NCBI GenBank assembly: GCA_900769555.1
Contig: CAAGHA010000003.1
Span: forward strand, 1 to 64,000
DNA length: 64,000 nt
Direction of reading: 5' to 3'
Source: Bacteroidales bacterium
Lineage (GTDB): Bacteria; Bacteroidota; Bacteroidia; Bacteroidales; Paludibacteraceae
Part shown: positions 16,422 through 25,787 of the stretch, one piece after another
Layout of the letters: each line of letters begins with the position of its first letter
How positions within the stretch are numbered: the stretch's first letter is position 1
Program-made: the position numbers and the translations under genes
Notes under the pieces: model-generated
What the model saw: the letters and a program-made list of their open reading frames with translations, nothing else
Database searches by the model: none
What the model was told of the DNA's origin: nothing

Positions 16422-16464
16422 TTATCCTACCATACCATTATCCTACCATAAATAACTACATTTG
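16422..16464 (+). promoter_or_regulatory. aroB promoter with a direct repeat
   Basis: TACATTTG (16457-16464) is a consensus -7 element 17 bp before the ATG. Just upstream the words TTATCCTACCATA and TTATCCTACCATAAA repeat directly (about 16422-16453), placed where a regulator might bind. Confidence 0.5.
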
Positions 16465-16481
16465 TAAAAAAATTAACAACA

Positions 16482-17540
16482 ATGAATAAACAGTCTGTTT
16501 TTATCGGAAATTTATTCCCAAAACTTCTTAATGAAGTAGAAAATTATCGTTTGGATAGTATATATATTTTGACAGATGAAAACACCAACCAACTATGTCT
16601 CAACCTTTTAGGTCAATTAAATCCATTACCCGAAAATATAATTAAGATTAAAGCAGGAGACGACAACAAAAACATTGAAGCTCTTGCTTCTGTATGGCAA
16701 CATTTGAGCAAACAGGGTGCCACTCGAAAATCTCTGCTTATCAATCTAGGAGGTGGGATGGTAACCGATTTAGGTGGTTTTGCAGCCTCAACATTCAAAC
16801 GGGGAATGGAATACATCAATATTCCAACAACGTTATTAGGAGCTATTGATGCTGCTGTAGGAGGAAAAAACGGAATTAATTTCAACGGACTTAAAAATGA
16901 GGTAGGAGTTATAAATCCTTCTAAAAGTGTTTTAATTGATGTGCGATTTTTTAAAACTCTTGACCACGAAAATTTTTTATCGGGTTATGCAGAAATGATA
17001 AAACATGGACTTATCTCAAACAACGACGTTTGGAATCATATCGTAGATTTTGATTTATCTCAAATTGATTACGATCATCTCCCCGACCTTCTACGTGAAT
17101 CTATCGAAGTTAAACAAGAAATTGTAAAAACAGACCCTACAGAAAAAGGGATTCGTAAAGCTCTTAACTTCGGTCATACCATTGGACATGCGTTTGAAAG
17201 TTATGCATTAAAATCCGGACAAACTCAGTTACATGGTTATGCTGTTGCGTGGGGAATGATTTCCGAACTTTATTTATCCTACAAAAAGTGTAATTTGGAT
17301 AAAGAGATTTTACGTCAGGCAGTCTCTCTTATCAAAGAGAACTATGGAGCATTAAATATCACATGTAAAGAGTATGATTTGCTTTATGAACTAATGACAC
17401 ATGATAAAAAAAATGAGGGAGACGGAAGAATATTATTTACGTTGTTAGGCGGAATCGGAGATGTTCGCATCAATACCGATGTAACCCAAAAAGAGATTTT
17501 TGAATCGCTTGACTATTACCGCGATTCTGTCGGATTGTAA
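16482..17540 (+). CDS. aroB: 3-dehydroquinate synthase
   Basis: 352 residues, full length. It converts DAHP to 3-dehydroquinate, the second step of the shikimate pathway, using NAD+ and a divalent metal. The NAD-binding and active-site stretch NLGGGMVTDLGGFAASTFKRG is readable at about 88-108, followed by INIPTTLLGAIDAAVGGKNG, and the metal ligands sit in EMIKHGLI and LNFGHTIGHAFE. It forms an operon with aroA 14 bp downstream. The clustering of these two genes is common in Bacteroidota. Confidence 0.95.
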   Translation: MNKQSVFIGNLFPKLLNEVENYRLDSIYILTDENTNQLCLNLLGQLNPLPENIIKIKAGDDNKNIEALASVWQHLSKQGATRKSLLINLGGGMVTDLGGFAASTFKRGMEYINIPTTLLGAIDAAVGGKNGINFNGLKNEVGVINPSKSVLIDVRFFKTLDHENFLSGYAEMIKHGLISNNDVWNHIVDFDLSQIDYDHLPDLLRESIEVKQEIVKTDPTEKGIRKALNFGHTIGHAFESYALKSGQTQLHGYAVAWGMISELYLSYKKCNLDKEILRQAVSLIKENYGALNITCKEYDLLYELMTHDKKNEGDGRILFTLLGGIGDVRINTDVTQKEIFESLDYYRDSVGL

Positions 17541-17557
17541 TATACAAAAGAATAGTG

Positions 17558-18781
17558 ATGGATTTAATTGTTAGTCACCCAACAAAAAATATTTCCGGCA
17601 AGGTTATACTGCCGGCATCCAAAAGCATCAGCAACAGGGCTCTGATCATTAATGCACTCAGCGGAGCTAATGTCAAGGTGGAAAATTTAGCCAAATGTGA
17701 TGATACAGACGTTCTTTTAAAGTGTTTATGTAGTGCGGATAACCGGTTTGATATTGGTGCTGCAGGGACTGCCATGCGCTTCTTAACAGCCTATTTATCT
17801 AATAAATCAGGAGATTGGCAAATAACAGGAAGTGAAAGGATGAAACAACGTCCTATCGGAATTCTTGTAAATGCACTAAATAGATTAGGGGCAGAAATTC
17901 ACTATACAGAAAATGAGGGATTCCCTCCCCTTTCTATTAAGGGGAAAGCTCTTGAAGGTGGCTATTTAGAACTAAATGGCGGAGTTAGCAGTCAATTTAT
18001 CTCTGCCCTACTGATGATTGCTCCAACGCTAAAAAAGGGATTAAAATTACACTTAGTCGGAAATATCGTCTCAAAGCCTTATATCCGAATGACTTTAGAG
18101 ATGCTTCATGAATTTGGAGTTGAATCTACTTGGGAGGAGAATGATATAACCATTGCTCCTCAACCCCTCAAACCGATTATTTATGACGTGGAATCTGATT
18201 GGTCGGCTGCTTCATATTGGTACGCTATTACTGCGTTATGTGAAGAAGGCGAAATCAAATTGCCAAACCTCTATCGAAAGAGTTTGCAAGGAGACTCCCA
18301 ACTAAAGGAAATTTTTACCAATTTAGGAGTCGAAACGATATTTGATGAAAGAGGAATCATTCTATCTAAAAGCAAAATTCCTTATTCAAAATTCTGCTAT
18401 AATTTTGAATGCGAACCGGATATTGCGCAAACAGTTGTTGTAACTTGTTGTGTCCTAAAGAAAACATTTCATTTTAAGGGTCTGCAAACTCTAAAAATAA
18501 AAGAAACCAACCGAATTGAAGCCTTAATTAATGAGTGTAAAAAATTAGGATACGTTCTGTACGAACCAAACGAGGGAGAGTTGGCATGGGATGGTACACT
18601 ATGCGAAAAAGAGATTGTTCCGGAAATAGAAACCTACAAAGACCACAGAATGGCTATGGCCTTTGCTCCAGCTTGCATCAAGTTAGGAGAAATAAAAATT
18701 AAAGATGCAATGGTGGTCACAAAATCCTATCCAAACTTCTGGGAAGACTTAATAAGCATGGGGTTTGAGATTAGAAAATAA
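17558..18781 (+). CDS. aroA: 3-phosphoshikimate 1-carboxyvinyltransferase (EPSP synthase)
   Basis: 407 residues from ATG 17558 (a GTG at 17555 would add one codon). Motifs: LPASKSISNRALI (phosphate/shikimate site), GAAGTAMRFLTAYLS, KQRPIGILVNAL, GGVSSQFISALLMIAP, and DHRMAMAFAPA near the end. Compared with E. coli, the PEP-binding NAGTAMRPL loop reads GAAGTAMRFL, a variant common in this phylum. It adds PEP to shikimate 3-phosphate in the chorismate pathway and is translated with aroB. Confidence 0.93.
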   Translation: MDLIVSHPTKNISGKVILPASKSISNRALIINALSGANVKVENLAKCDDTDVLLKCLCSADNRFDIGAAGTAMRFLTAYLSNKSGDWQITGSERMKQRPIGILVNALNRLGAEIHYTENEGFPPLSIKGKALEGGYLELNGGVSSQFISALLMIAPTLKKGLKLHLVGNIVSKPYIRMTLEMLHEFGVESTWEENDITIAPQPLKPIIYDVESDWSAASYWYAITALCEEGEIKLPNLYRKSLQGDSQLKEIFTNLGVETIFDERGIILSKSKIPYSKFCYNFECEPDIAQTVVVTCCVLKKTFHFKGLQTLKIKETNRIEALINECKKLGYVLYEPNEGELAWDGTLCEKEIVPEIETYKDHRMAMAFAPACIKLGEIKIKDAMVVTKSYPNFWEDLISMGFEIRK

Positions 18782-18901
18782 AATGTCTATTAAAAAATCA
18801 AACAAAGAATAGAACCCTAAAAGCTATATAGGCTATCAGTTTGGAGTACAATCCTTTATAATATTTCTACATACTTAAAATTGTTAAGTTGTATTCTACA
18901 A

Positions 18902-19678
18902 CTACAACTCGTTATGTATCAACTTATATGCAATAGAACCTTTAGGAGGGGTTGCCGGATTATCATTCCGATTGAACCACCTTGCATCACTCAACTCATC
19001 CTCCTGAATCTTTATCTCACCACTCTCATATTCTGCAGTAAATGCGAGCATTAATTGTGCAGGGAAAGGCCAACTCTGACTACCTTTGTAACAGATATTC
19101 TTAACCTTGATACCGGTCTCTTCTGCGATCTCTCTGCGTACCGCTTGCTCTGCCGTCTCTCCGGCCTCCATAAAACCTGCTATACAGGCATAAACCTCTT
19201 GATTTCGCTGCGTATGCTTCGCTAGGAGTATCTCTTCACCTCGCCTAACCAAAACTATCACACAAGGCTCTATTCGAGGAAAAATCAACTTTTTGCATTG
19301 TGGACACTCCATAGCACTAAAGGTCTGATGAAACGTGAGTGAATGACCGCAATGACAACAAAAGCGATTATCTTGTACCCAACTCCGGATAGCCTTTGCA
19401 CGAGAGAGACGCAACGTCTCTTCCTCCCCCCAATCCGCAAAATAACTTCTAATGGGATAAAGAGAATAATCGGTAGAAAGATTTTCAATCGAATCCAATC
19501 CCAACACACAATAGTTATACTCACTCTCTTCGATAAAATCACCACCCCCATAACTATTTTTAAGGTAGTGCAAATCATCAAAGGAAAGCAATGATCCATC
19601 GTGTTTGAGAATTAAATCTCTTCCTACAACAGCATAACATTTGCTATTTGTCGCTTTTGGATTAAGTACGAGTGCCAT
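18902..19678 (-). CDS. nudC: NAD+ diphosphatase / NADH pyrophosphatase
   Basis: 258 residues. The zinc ribbon cysteines are at 107, 110, 125 and 128 (CCHC...CPQC). The Nudix box GFMEAGETAEQAVRREIAEE extends over 168-190, and the NudC hallmark SQSWPFPA (200-207) follows. The enzyme cleaves NAD(H) to NMN(H) and AMP and in several bacteria removes NAD caps from RNA. The N-terminal domain is short, as in other NudC proteins. The gene stands alone, and its upstream region runs into the palindromic element at 19708. Confidence 0.93.
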   Translation of the reverse strand: MALVLNPKATNSKCYAVVGRDLILKHDGSLLSFDDLHYLKNSYGGGDFIEESEYNYCVLGLDSIENLSTDYSLYPIRSYFADWGEEETLRLSRAKAIRSWVQDNRFCCHCGHSLTFHQTFSAMECPQCKKLIFPRIEPCVIVLVRRGEEILLAKHTQRNQEVYACIAGFMEAGETAEQAVRREIAEETGIKVKNICYKGSQSWPFPAQLMLAFTAEYESGEIKIQEDELSDARWFNRNDNPATPPKGSIAYKLIHNEL

Positions 19679-19707
19679 ATTATGTTCGATATAAGAAAAC
19701 TAAATTT

Positions 19708-19850
19708 AGGTAAGTTTTATAAATTTGGTCGATATGATTTTGAATTTGTTTCGGTTGTTTCTATTTATAAAAAAGCGATGCGAGCATCGTAACTGAATGA
19801 ATAGAAGCAAGATTGTAGAAGTCGTTTAAAGTAATTCATAGAACTTACCT
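19708..19850. repeat. Palindromic intergenic element, copy A (full length)
   Basis: 143 bp. Left end AGGTAAGTTTTATAAATT and right end AATTCATAGAACTTACCT are inverted repeats. The centre holds the perfect palindrome CGATGCGAGCATCG (19776-19789) flanked by a second stem TTCTATTTAT (19759-19768) / ATGAATAGAA (19797-19806). Read on the minus strand the palindrome is followed by T6, so this copy looks like an intrinsic terminator for the esterase gene, whose stop codon it directly abuts. Copy B at 43191 is closely related. Confidence 0.75.
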
Positions 19851-20711
19851 TTACTTACCATTTAAAACTAATTTTACCCACTTGTCAAAAAGCAACCCCC
19901 AATCTTTGGTCTCCTCAGACCAAGTACGGAGCATCCCAAAACCATGGCCTCCTTTCTCAAAAAGGTGAAACTGACAAGGAATATTTTTAGACTGTAGAGC
20001 CTCAACCAAAGCAACACTATTTCTATAATCCACCACATCATCATCTTTACAAGCAAGCACAAAAAATGGTGGTAAATCCTCTTTTATTTGCTCCTCCATA
20101 GAAAATATTTCCCACTCTTCCTGAGTAGAACGGTTTGTTAAAAGGTTTTTTCTTGATTTCTTATGCACCAAACTATCCTGCATGGAAACAACGGGATAGA
20201 TAGGGCAAACAAAATCAGGACGTAAAGAGATATCAGACGTAACCTCTTTGCGATTGAGAAGAAAGTTTTTATCAGAAAATACCGCACCCATCGTCACTAG
20301 ATGACCTCCTGCAGAAAATCCCATACATCCAATATAATCACTCTTAATGCCCAACTCTTTTGATTGTGTACGCACAATATACACGGCACGTTGTAAATCT
20401 TCAATCATAGCAGGATGATGATTGAGCCTCACACCCACTCGATAGCGTAACACACAAACATTATACCCTAAATCAATCAAATAACTTGCAACCTCTTTCC
20501 CCTCATTAACCAAACCTAAATGGTGATAACTTCCTCCTGGGCAAACAATCACGGTTATTCCATTCTCTTGAGGTGCTTTATACAACCACATTTCAGGATG
20601 ACGTTCCTTGACATCCAGAGGATAATCCCACAATTTTATCACCTTATCTTGGGCGTTTAATCCGAAACAAATAGAGACTGAAATTAACAAAAAAAACAAC
20701 ACCTTTTTCAT
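19851..20711 (-). CDS. Exported alpha/beta-hydrolase (acetyl-esterase-like)
   Basis: 286 residues with a signal peptide (1-20, FGLNA-Q). The oxyanion segment CPGGSYHHLG (57-66), nucleophile GFSAGG (Ser133), acid in CKDDDVVDYRNS and histidine in EKGGHGFGM match the BD-FAE/acetylxylan-esterase-like group. It would act in the periplasm on acetylated sugars or a similar ester. It starts 17 bp after the exporter gene on the same strand and so is likely the last gene of the aryl-polyene transcript. A role in tailoring that product is possible but not shown. Confidence 0.8.
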   Translation of the reverse strand: MKKVLFFLLISVSICFGLNAQDKVIKLWDYPLDVKERHPEMWLYKAPQENGITVIVCPGGSYHHLGLVNEGKEVASYLIDLGYNVCVLRYRVGVRLNHHPAMIEDLQRAVYIVRTQSKELGIKSDYIGCMGFSAGGHLVTMGAVFSDKNFLLNRKEVTSDISLRPDFVCPIYPVVSMQDSLVHKKSRKNLLTNRSTQEEWEIFSMEEQIKEDLPPFFVLACKDDDVVDYRNSVALVEALQSKNIPCQFHLFEKGGHGFGMLRTWSEETKDWGLLFDKWVKLVLNGK

Positions 20712-20728
20712 TTTTCAACCTTAAAATT

Positions 20729-23700
20729 TTATTCTACTTCATACACTAAATTCTTAGGAACCGATATGCAATTCCTTGCTATAGAAATCTTATCAGAATC
20801 GGGATCTGTTGCAATAATTTTCAAGTTCTTTTTCACCAATGCAGCCAACAATGCCGGCTCTCCTTGCCCGCAATTACGAATAGTATATTCTCCTTCGTCC
20901 GGCATTTGTGCAACCAGATGAGCATACTCATCTATCTTTTTCAAATTGGCTCTTGCTTCTCTCTCAATTTCCAATCCTTTGTAGATATAATTATGATAAA
21001 CCAAATCTTTGTAATAATAGATATTCTCTATCTCTTTGCTCATATTTTCGTACTCAGCTTGGTAATATTTTCTTACCTGTTGGGCTGAATTTCTTGCTCC
21101 TAACCCCTTTCGCATAGGCGACTCTGAAGTGATACGTGGCAAAATCTTCACATCAACGCGTCCCTTACGAAGTAAAAATTCTTTTTTCGGAAAGACATGT
21201 CCAACCCCATGAAGCATCAATGGTATAATATCCACATTCAACTCATTTGCTAAATGGAATGCACCTTGATAAAAATGCAGGATGGAGCAATCTTCAGAAC
21301 GTGTTCCTTCCGGGAATATCAATATTGAATAGCCTCTATCCACCGCTCCTTTCAAAAGTTTCACACACTTCTCATCCAACCCTTCAGAGACGGGATAAAA
21401 CTCTGCAAATCTAATAATATTACCATAAAACGGGCAATTCCAAACCCATTTATTGGTCAAACAGATAATCTTTGGATTCAACATCAACGTGTACATCAAA
21501 TCCAAGTGAGATTGATGGTTGCTTATGATGATTCCGGGTTTGGAGAAATCTTCGTTTGCGGTATTCGAAACAAAACAATCAATTTGAGGAATAACCTTCA
21601 CCAAAGCTCTAAAAGTATTACAAAGATAAACATGGAATTTTAGTCGATTTTCCTCACTCTTTCCTCCTACAATCAATAAAACAAATCCAACCGTTGTAAG
21701 AATAATACTTCCTACGATAAAGACAAGGAAAGAGAAGATTGTAATCAAAAGATTTTTCAAAGTGATCGGCATTAAACGATAACCACTTTTTGTACATGTC
21801 AACCACTTAAATATCAACGGAGGGAAGAGATAAGCCATCAACAATACTGTTGCCATTCCAATAATGGTAACCTCTGCCAACGATCTCATTGCCGGATGCT
21901 GTGCTACAATCAAAGTTCCTATTCCTATAAACATTATCGTAGCAGATAGTAAAACAGAGTTTTTGTAGGACGCCAATACCTTTTTTCGATGGGTATATTC
22001 GCTCATCAAACCTTCTGTTACAAATATTGTATAGTCATCACCCTGACCAAATATAAAGGTAGCTAAGATGATATTGACAATATTGAAACGCATATCAAAT
22101 ATTCCCATTATACCCAATATCCAGATCCATGAAATGGAGAGTGGAATGATTGCCATCAAACTTAATTCGATTCTACCGAATGACAATGTCAAGAAAAGAA
22201 ATACAATAAAGGCACAGATATAAAGCACATAATTAAAATCATCCGATAGATTTTCAACCATCTTAGACAAGAAAGAGCGGTTGTCAAAGGCATAGAGATC
22301 CTCTCTTAGTGAATCTAATAAAGTAACCACATTATCAACTTTATCAGGCTCACACTCTAGGATGGAAAAAAGTGCAGGTTTTTCTCCGTTTGAGAGAAGA
22401 TAATTTTTTCCGAAGGATTGCAATAGAGGCTGAAAATATTCTAATTCCTGCACTTGAAACTCTTTGTGCAGGGTAGAGTCAAAATGGGCAAAGGCATCCG
22501 ATTGAAATCCACAAGCGATTTGAGCTTGCGATAATTTCGACAAAAAGGGTTCTTTTCTATCTCGCCAAAAGGCATTCCATTGTTCAATTTTTTGCGCTTG
22601 AAGTTGCTTGGAAGGTATAAAGATTGAAAGCCCTGAATTTTTTACGATTTCACCGCTATTTTGCAAAGAATCGATTATCGGGAAAACCATTTCAAACTGC
22701 TGCAATGCATCTTCCATTGTATTTCCCTCACTCACACAATAGACTTTCGGGTAACCACTCTCTGTTTCAGAAATCAACTTTTGCAAATTTATGCGCTGAC
22801 TCTCTGTCATAAAATTGATTTTATGCATATTGGTCTCAAACTCGGTCTTGCCACTAAAGTAGAATAGAGGAATCGTTACCAATATCAACAAAAAAATCAA
22901 GATGGGTTTCTCTTCTAGATCCATTTTGGCTAGTGAACCAAAAAAGAGGTTGTTACCTTTCTTCGTATAAGAGGGTTTATCTTTGATAAAATGGGGCAAA
23001 ATAAGCAACACAAAAAGAATTGTTCCTATTAACAACAGAGCCGAAAAGAGCCCCATATCTTTCATCGCATCTGAACTGATAAAGAGCAAACTTAAAAAAG
23101 CTCCTACCGTAGTTACGTTCCCAATTACCAGAGGAGCTGTTATATCTTTTATGGTCTGACCCGCATTCCCATTCTCTTTGTAATGCGCTAAGAAATGAAG
23201 TGGGTAATTAACAGCTATTCCGACGATAATAGAACCAACACCGACAGAAATAATCGAGATGGAATCTTTGAATATTGCTAAAAAAGCCAACGAAAATAGA
23301 ACTCCAAATACAATAGAAAGACTAATTAACAAAAGGGAGCGAAAACTACGATAAAACAAAAACAGAATTATGAGTATCAAACCTACAGCAATCACTACAG
23401 AAAGAAGTGTATCTCTCTTTATTTGATCTGCATTCTCCAACGAAATAATTGCAGACCCTATACTTTCTATCGAAACCTCCTGATTGTGATTATTCTCAAT
23501 TGAAAGAGCAGATTCTTCAATCAATTTAATCCACTCTTTATTCAGTAGGGTCTCGCTGGAAGGACGATCAGAAGTCAATGTAATCAATACCGATTCACCT
23601 GCCTTATCAAAAATATATCCTGCTTTAAGGTGATAACCACTTGTAGCCTCAACACCTCTCAATTTCATAAGAGCAGAAGAGGATATGTAAAGGGGGTCTA

Positions 23701-24229
23701 TCACCATAAGTTCTTTTATCATTCCACTACCCGGCGATTGTAGCAGAGCAACATTGTTTTGCATAATGGATGAAATAGCTCCGTCGGTAGCAAGGATTGA
23801 ATCTATTCGTTGATAATCTTTTTCATCCAAATAGAGAGGGATATTTTTTGCGATAAATTGGGGAATTTCTGTAATCTCTGCCCCATCAGTTTTGTAAAAT
23901 ATCTCTTGAGTTAATCCCAACGTATCCCTTTGTTTCAACTCTTCTACAAATTGGTCTGCAACCTCCATCAAGAAAGACTCTCTACCATATCGAGCCGAAT
24001 CAACAGCAGAAATAATTACCATGATTTTATTGGCAGAACCAATCTGTTTATAGGCATGATTGACTCTTTGACTGCTCTTCTTTTCGGGTAAAAAGGAACT
24101 AATATCCTCTTCAAACTTAACAGATGAAAGAGCCAACAACAACAATAAGACAATCAACCCAAAAACTGACCAAAGCAATTTAGGTTTAGCAGAAAAATAA
24201 TTATAGAGCGAATAGATGTAATCTTTCAT
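20729..24229 (-). CDS. MMPL/RND exporter fused to a PlsC-type acyltransferase and a C-terminal Rossmann remnant
   Basis: 1,166 residues. Residues 1 to about 790 form an MMPL-type RND transporter: an N-terminal helix, a periplasmic loop, a helix bundle with VGSIIVGIAVNYPLHFLAHY, a second loop, then LATFIFGQGDDYTIFVTEGL in the second bundle. Residues about 830-1060 carry a 1-acylglycerol-3-phosphate acyltransferase domain with NHQSHLD (904-910, HX4D) and FPEGTR (972-977). The last 60 residues contain NCGQGEPALLAALV (about 1119-1132) and ATDPDSDKI, resembling motifs I and II of a methyltransferase but too short to be complete. In aryl-polyene loci such exporters carry the acylated pigment to the outer membrane. 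Fusion of carrier and acyltransferase suggests coupled lipid attachment and export. Confidence 0.88.
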   Translation of the reverse strand: MKDYIYSLYNYFSAKPKLLWSVFGLIVLLLLLALSSVKFEEDISSFLPEKKSSQRVNHAYKQIGSANKIMVIISAVDSARYGRESFLMEVADQFVEELKQRDTLGLTQEIFYKTDGAEITEIPQFIAKNIPLYLDEKDYQRIDSILATDGAISSIMQNNVALLQSPGSGMIKELMVIDPLYISSSALMKLRGVEATSGYHLKAGYIFDKAGESVLITLTSDRPSSETLLNKEWIKLIEESALSIENNHNQEVSIESIGSAIISLENADQIKRDTLLSVVIAVGLILIILFLFYRSFRSLLLISLSIVFGVLFSLAFLAIFKDSISIISVGVGSIIVGIAVNYPLHFLAHYKENGNAGQTIKDITAPLVIGNVTTVGAFLSLLFISSDAMKDMGLFSALLLIGTILFVLLILPHFIKDKPSYTKKGNNLFFGSLAKMDLEEKPILIFLLILVTIPLFYFSGKTEFETNMHKINFMTESQRINLQKLISETESGYPKVYCVSEGNTMEDALQQFEMVFPIIDSLQNSGEIVKNSGLSIFIPSKQLQAQKIEQWNAFWRDRKEPFLSKLSQAQIACGFQSDAFAHFDSTLHKEFQVQELEYFQPLLQSFGKNYLLSNGEKPALFSILECEPDKVDNVVTLLDSLREDLYAFDNRSFLSKMVENLSDDFNYVLYICAFIVFLFLTLSFGRIELSLMAIIPLSISWIWILGIMGIFDMRFNIVNIILATFIFGQGDDYTIFVTEGLMSEYTHRKKVLASYKNSVLLSATIMFIGIGTLIVAQHPAMRSLAEVTIIGMATVLLMAYLFPPLIFKWLTCTKSGYRLMPITLKNLLITIFSFLVFIVGSIILTTVGFVLLIVGGKSEENRLKFHVYLCNTFRALVKVIPQIDCFVSNTANEDFSKPGIIISNHQSHLDLMYTLMLNPKIICLTNKWVWNCPFYGNIIRFAEFYPVSEGLDEKCVKLLKGAVDRGYSILIFPEGTRSEDCSILHFYQGAFHLANELNVDIIPLMLHGVGHVFPKKEFLLRKGRVDVKILPRITSESPMRKGLGARNSAQQVRKYYQAEYENMSKEIENIYYYKDLVYHNYIYKGLEIEREARANLKKIDEYAHLVAQMPDEGEYTIRNCGQGEPALLAALVKKNLKIIATDPDSDKISIARNCISVPKNLVYEVE

Positions 24230-24247
24230 TTTTATCTCATTGTTTTG

Positions 24248-25024
24248 TCACTTTTTACAACCTTTAATCCCCAATAATTTCCTAATCAGCATAGATGGAT
24301 AACCATATATTAGTGCCAACACACAAAGTAAGGTATTCAACAAAGAGATTCTTAAAAAATCCATTCCGGGGCGAAAATGACTAATTCTCTCCTCTTTTGG
24401 TGGATAAAAGACATGAATGGCTCTACTAACTATCGGGATATTTTTCCACGCACAACGTACCAACAACTCCAACTCCGCTTCGTAACGGTTATTAATTGGA
24501 GTCATACCTCCCATTACCTCTAATGGATAGAGACGATAACCGGTTTGCGTATCAGGCAAGGAAATTGCTGTTTGAACGGTAAACCAAAAGTTAGAAAAGC
24601 GATTGGCAAAACTATTTTTTTGCGGCATATTAGGTACATTGAAAGAGCGACTCCCTACGATGATTGAATCCGGATTTTTCATATTTTCATCGGCAATCAA
24701 TGGTAAATCCGATGCTAGATGCTGTCCATCTGAGTCCATGGTAATAACTGACTTAAATCCGAGTTTCTTAGCTAATCTAAATCCGGTTCTCAGGGCATAA
24801 CCTTTCCCTTTATTAGGCGAGTAACATGCAACCTTCACATGCGGATAGTTAGTCAATAACAATTGTGTTTCATCATTCGATCCATCATTTACGACAATCA
24901 AATCATCACAATACTCCAAAACACTCTCTATCACCTGTCCCAATGTCCCGGCATTGTTATAGGTAGGAATTAAAACAGCAATGCAGTTTTGTTTGAAATA
25001 GTCGATACAATCGTTATTTTTCAT
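24248..25024 (-). CDS. Family 2 glycosyltransferase of the aryl-polyene locus
   Basis: 258 residues with a GT-A fold: AVLIPTYNNAGTL (about 16-28), IVVNDGSNDETQ, and TMDSDGQHLASDL, the DxD-like metal site at about 97. Then come NRYEAELELLVRC and a C-terminal pair of hydrophobic stretches (about 222-245) that could anchor it to the membrane, as in dolichyl-phosphate-mannose synthase-like enzymes. It lies 18 bp before the exporter and 38 bp after the dehydratase-like gene. GT2 members are recurrent in Bacteroidota aryl-polyene and flexirubin loci. Confidence 0.85.
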   Translation of the reverse strand: MKNNDCIDYFKQNCIAVLIPTYNNAGTLGQVIESVLEYCDDLIVVNDGSNDETQLLLTNYPHVKVACYSPNKGKGYALRTGFRLAKKLGFKSVITMDSDGQHLASDLPLIADENMKNPDSIIVGSRSFNVPNMPQKNSFANRFSNFWFTVQTAISLPDTQTGYRLYPLEVMGGMTPINNRYEAELELLVRCAWKNIPIVSRAIHVFYPPKEERISHFRPGMDFLRISLLNTLLCVLALIYGYPSMLIRKLLGIKGCKK

Positions 25025-25062
25025 CTATACTAAATGTTCAAAATTTCAATAATTTCAGAAAA

Positions 25063-25428
25063 CTATAATTCTACAATTTCCAAATCCATCTTGGTGTAAG
25101 TTGTTATATCCGAACTCACTATCGCCTTACAAAGCAAAGAGGAATTTTTTTGAAAAAACTTCAAAGTCACTTTCAACTTTGACTCTTCATCGGGATTGAT
25201 AACTTGCAAAAATTTCAAGTTACTAACCGAACGAATTTGCATGGAAGAGTTCAATATCTTCTCGGCACAACACTTCACAATATCAACAATACATGCTCCA
25301 GGGAGAATGGGATTACCAGGGAAATGAGCAACAAAAATCGGACTGTTACGATTCAATGTAACATCAATACAACTCATTAACTCCTCCTCTATCACCTCTC
25401 CTATTTGATATAAACGATTCAGTTCCAT
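25063..25428 (-). CDS. Hot-dog fold ACP dehydratase-like protein (FabZ-like)
   Basis: 121 residues from ATG 25426-25428. The frame stays open further upstream, but that part overlaps the transporter gene and has no homologous look. AHFPGNPILPGACIVDI (34-50) is the FabZ-type active-site loop with His35. In place of the usual catalytic glutamate on the long helix there is Asp49 (CIVDIVKCC). It should dehydrate, or only bind, 3-hydroxyacyl-ACP intermediates during polyene extension. It starts 5 bp after the transporter subunit stop. Confidence 0.75.
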   Translation of the reverse strand: MELNRLYQIGEVIEEELMSCIDVTLNRNSPIFVAHFPGNPILPGACIVDIVKCCAEKILNSSMQIRSVSNLKFLQVINPDEESKLKVTLKFFQKNSSLLCKAIVSSDITTYTKMDLEIVEL

Positions 25429-25433
25429 TTTAC

Positions 25434-25787
25434 CTACTTGATAATAAAATATACACCAAAAGCAACAAATATCACCCCAATCCATCGAGTTCCAGGGATT
25501 GATTCGTGCAAAAACAAACATGCCGCCAACAAACCAAAAACATAGCTTAAACAAGTTAATGGATAAGCCACCGAAAGCGGATAATGCTTCAATATATATA
25601 GCCACAAAATTGTAGCACTTCCCATGCTTATTCCCACCAATAAAAACCACCAATTGGTGAGCTGATCAAGAAAAAATTGAATACTCCACGTAAACTTACC
25701 CATTTTAGCAAGTGCCATTTTCAAAAAGAGCTGTCCGGATGCCAAACAGAACGATTGAATTAACGAGAGTATAAGCAATTTTATCAT
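25434..25787 (-). CDS. EamA/SMR-like four-helix transporter subunit
   Basis: 117 residues with four membrane helices at about 3-22, 44-64, 71-91 and 98-116. It has the ArnE/EmrE-like pattern (SGQLFLKMAL in helix 1; YPLSVAYPLTCLSYVFG, then LHESIPGTRWIGV). Half-size EamA proteins usually act as dimers that flip lipid-linked sugars or small molecules. ATGA overlap with the ketosynthase-like gene upstream couples their translation. In this locus it may flip a glycosylated intermediate, which is inference. Confidence 0.75.
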   Translation of the reverse strand: MIKLLILSLIQSFCLASGQLFLKMALAKMGKFTWSIQFFLDQLTNWWFLLVGISMGSATILWLYILKHYPLSVAYPLTCLSYVFGLLAACLFLHESIPGTRWIGVIFVAFGVYFIIK

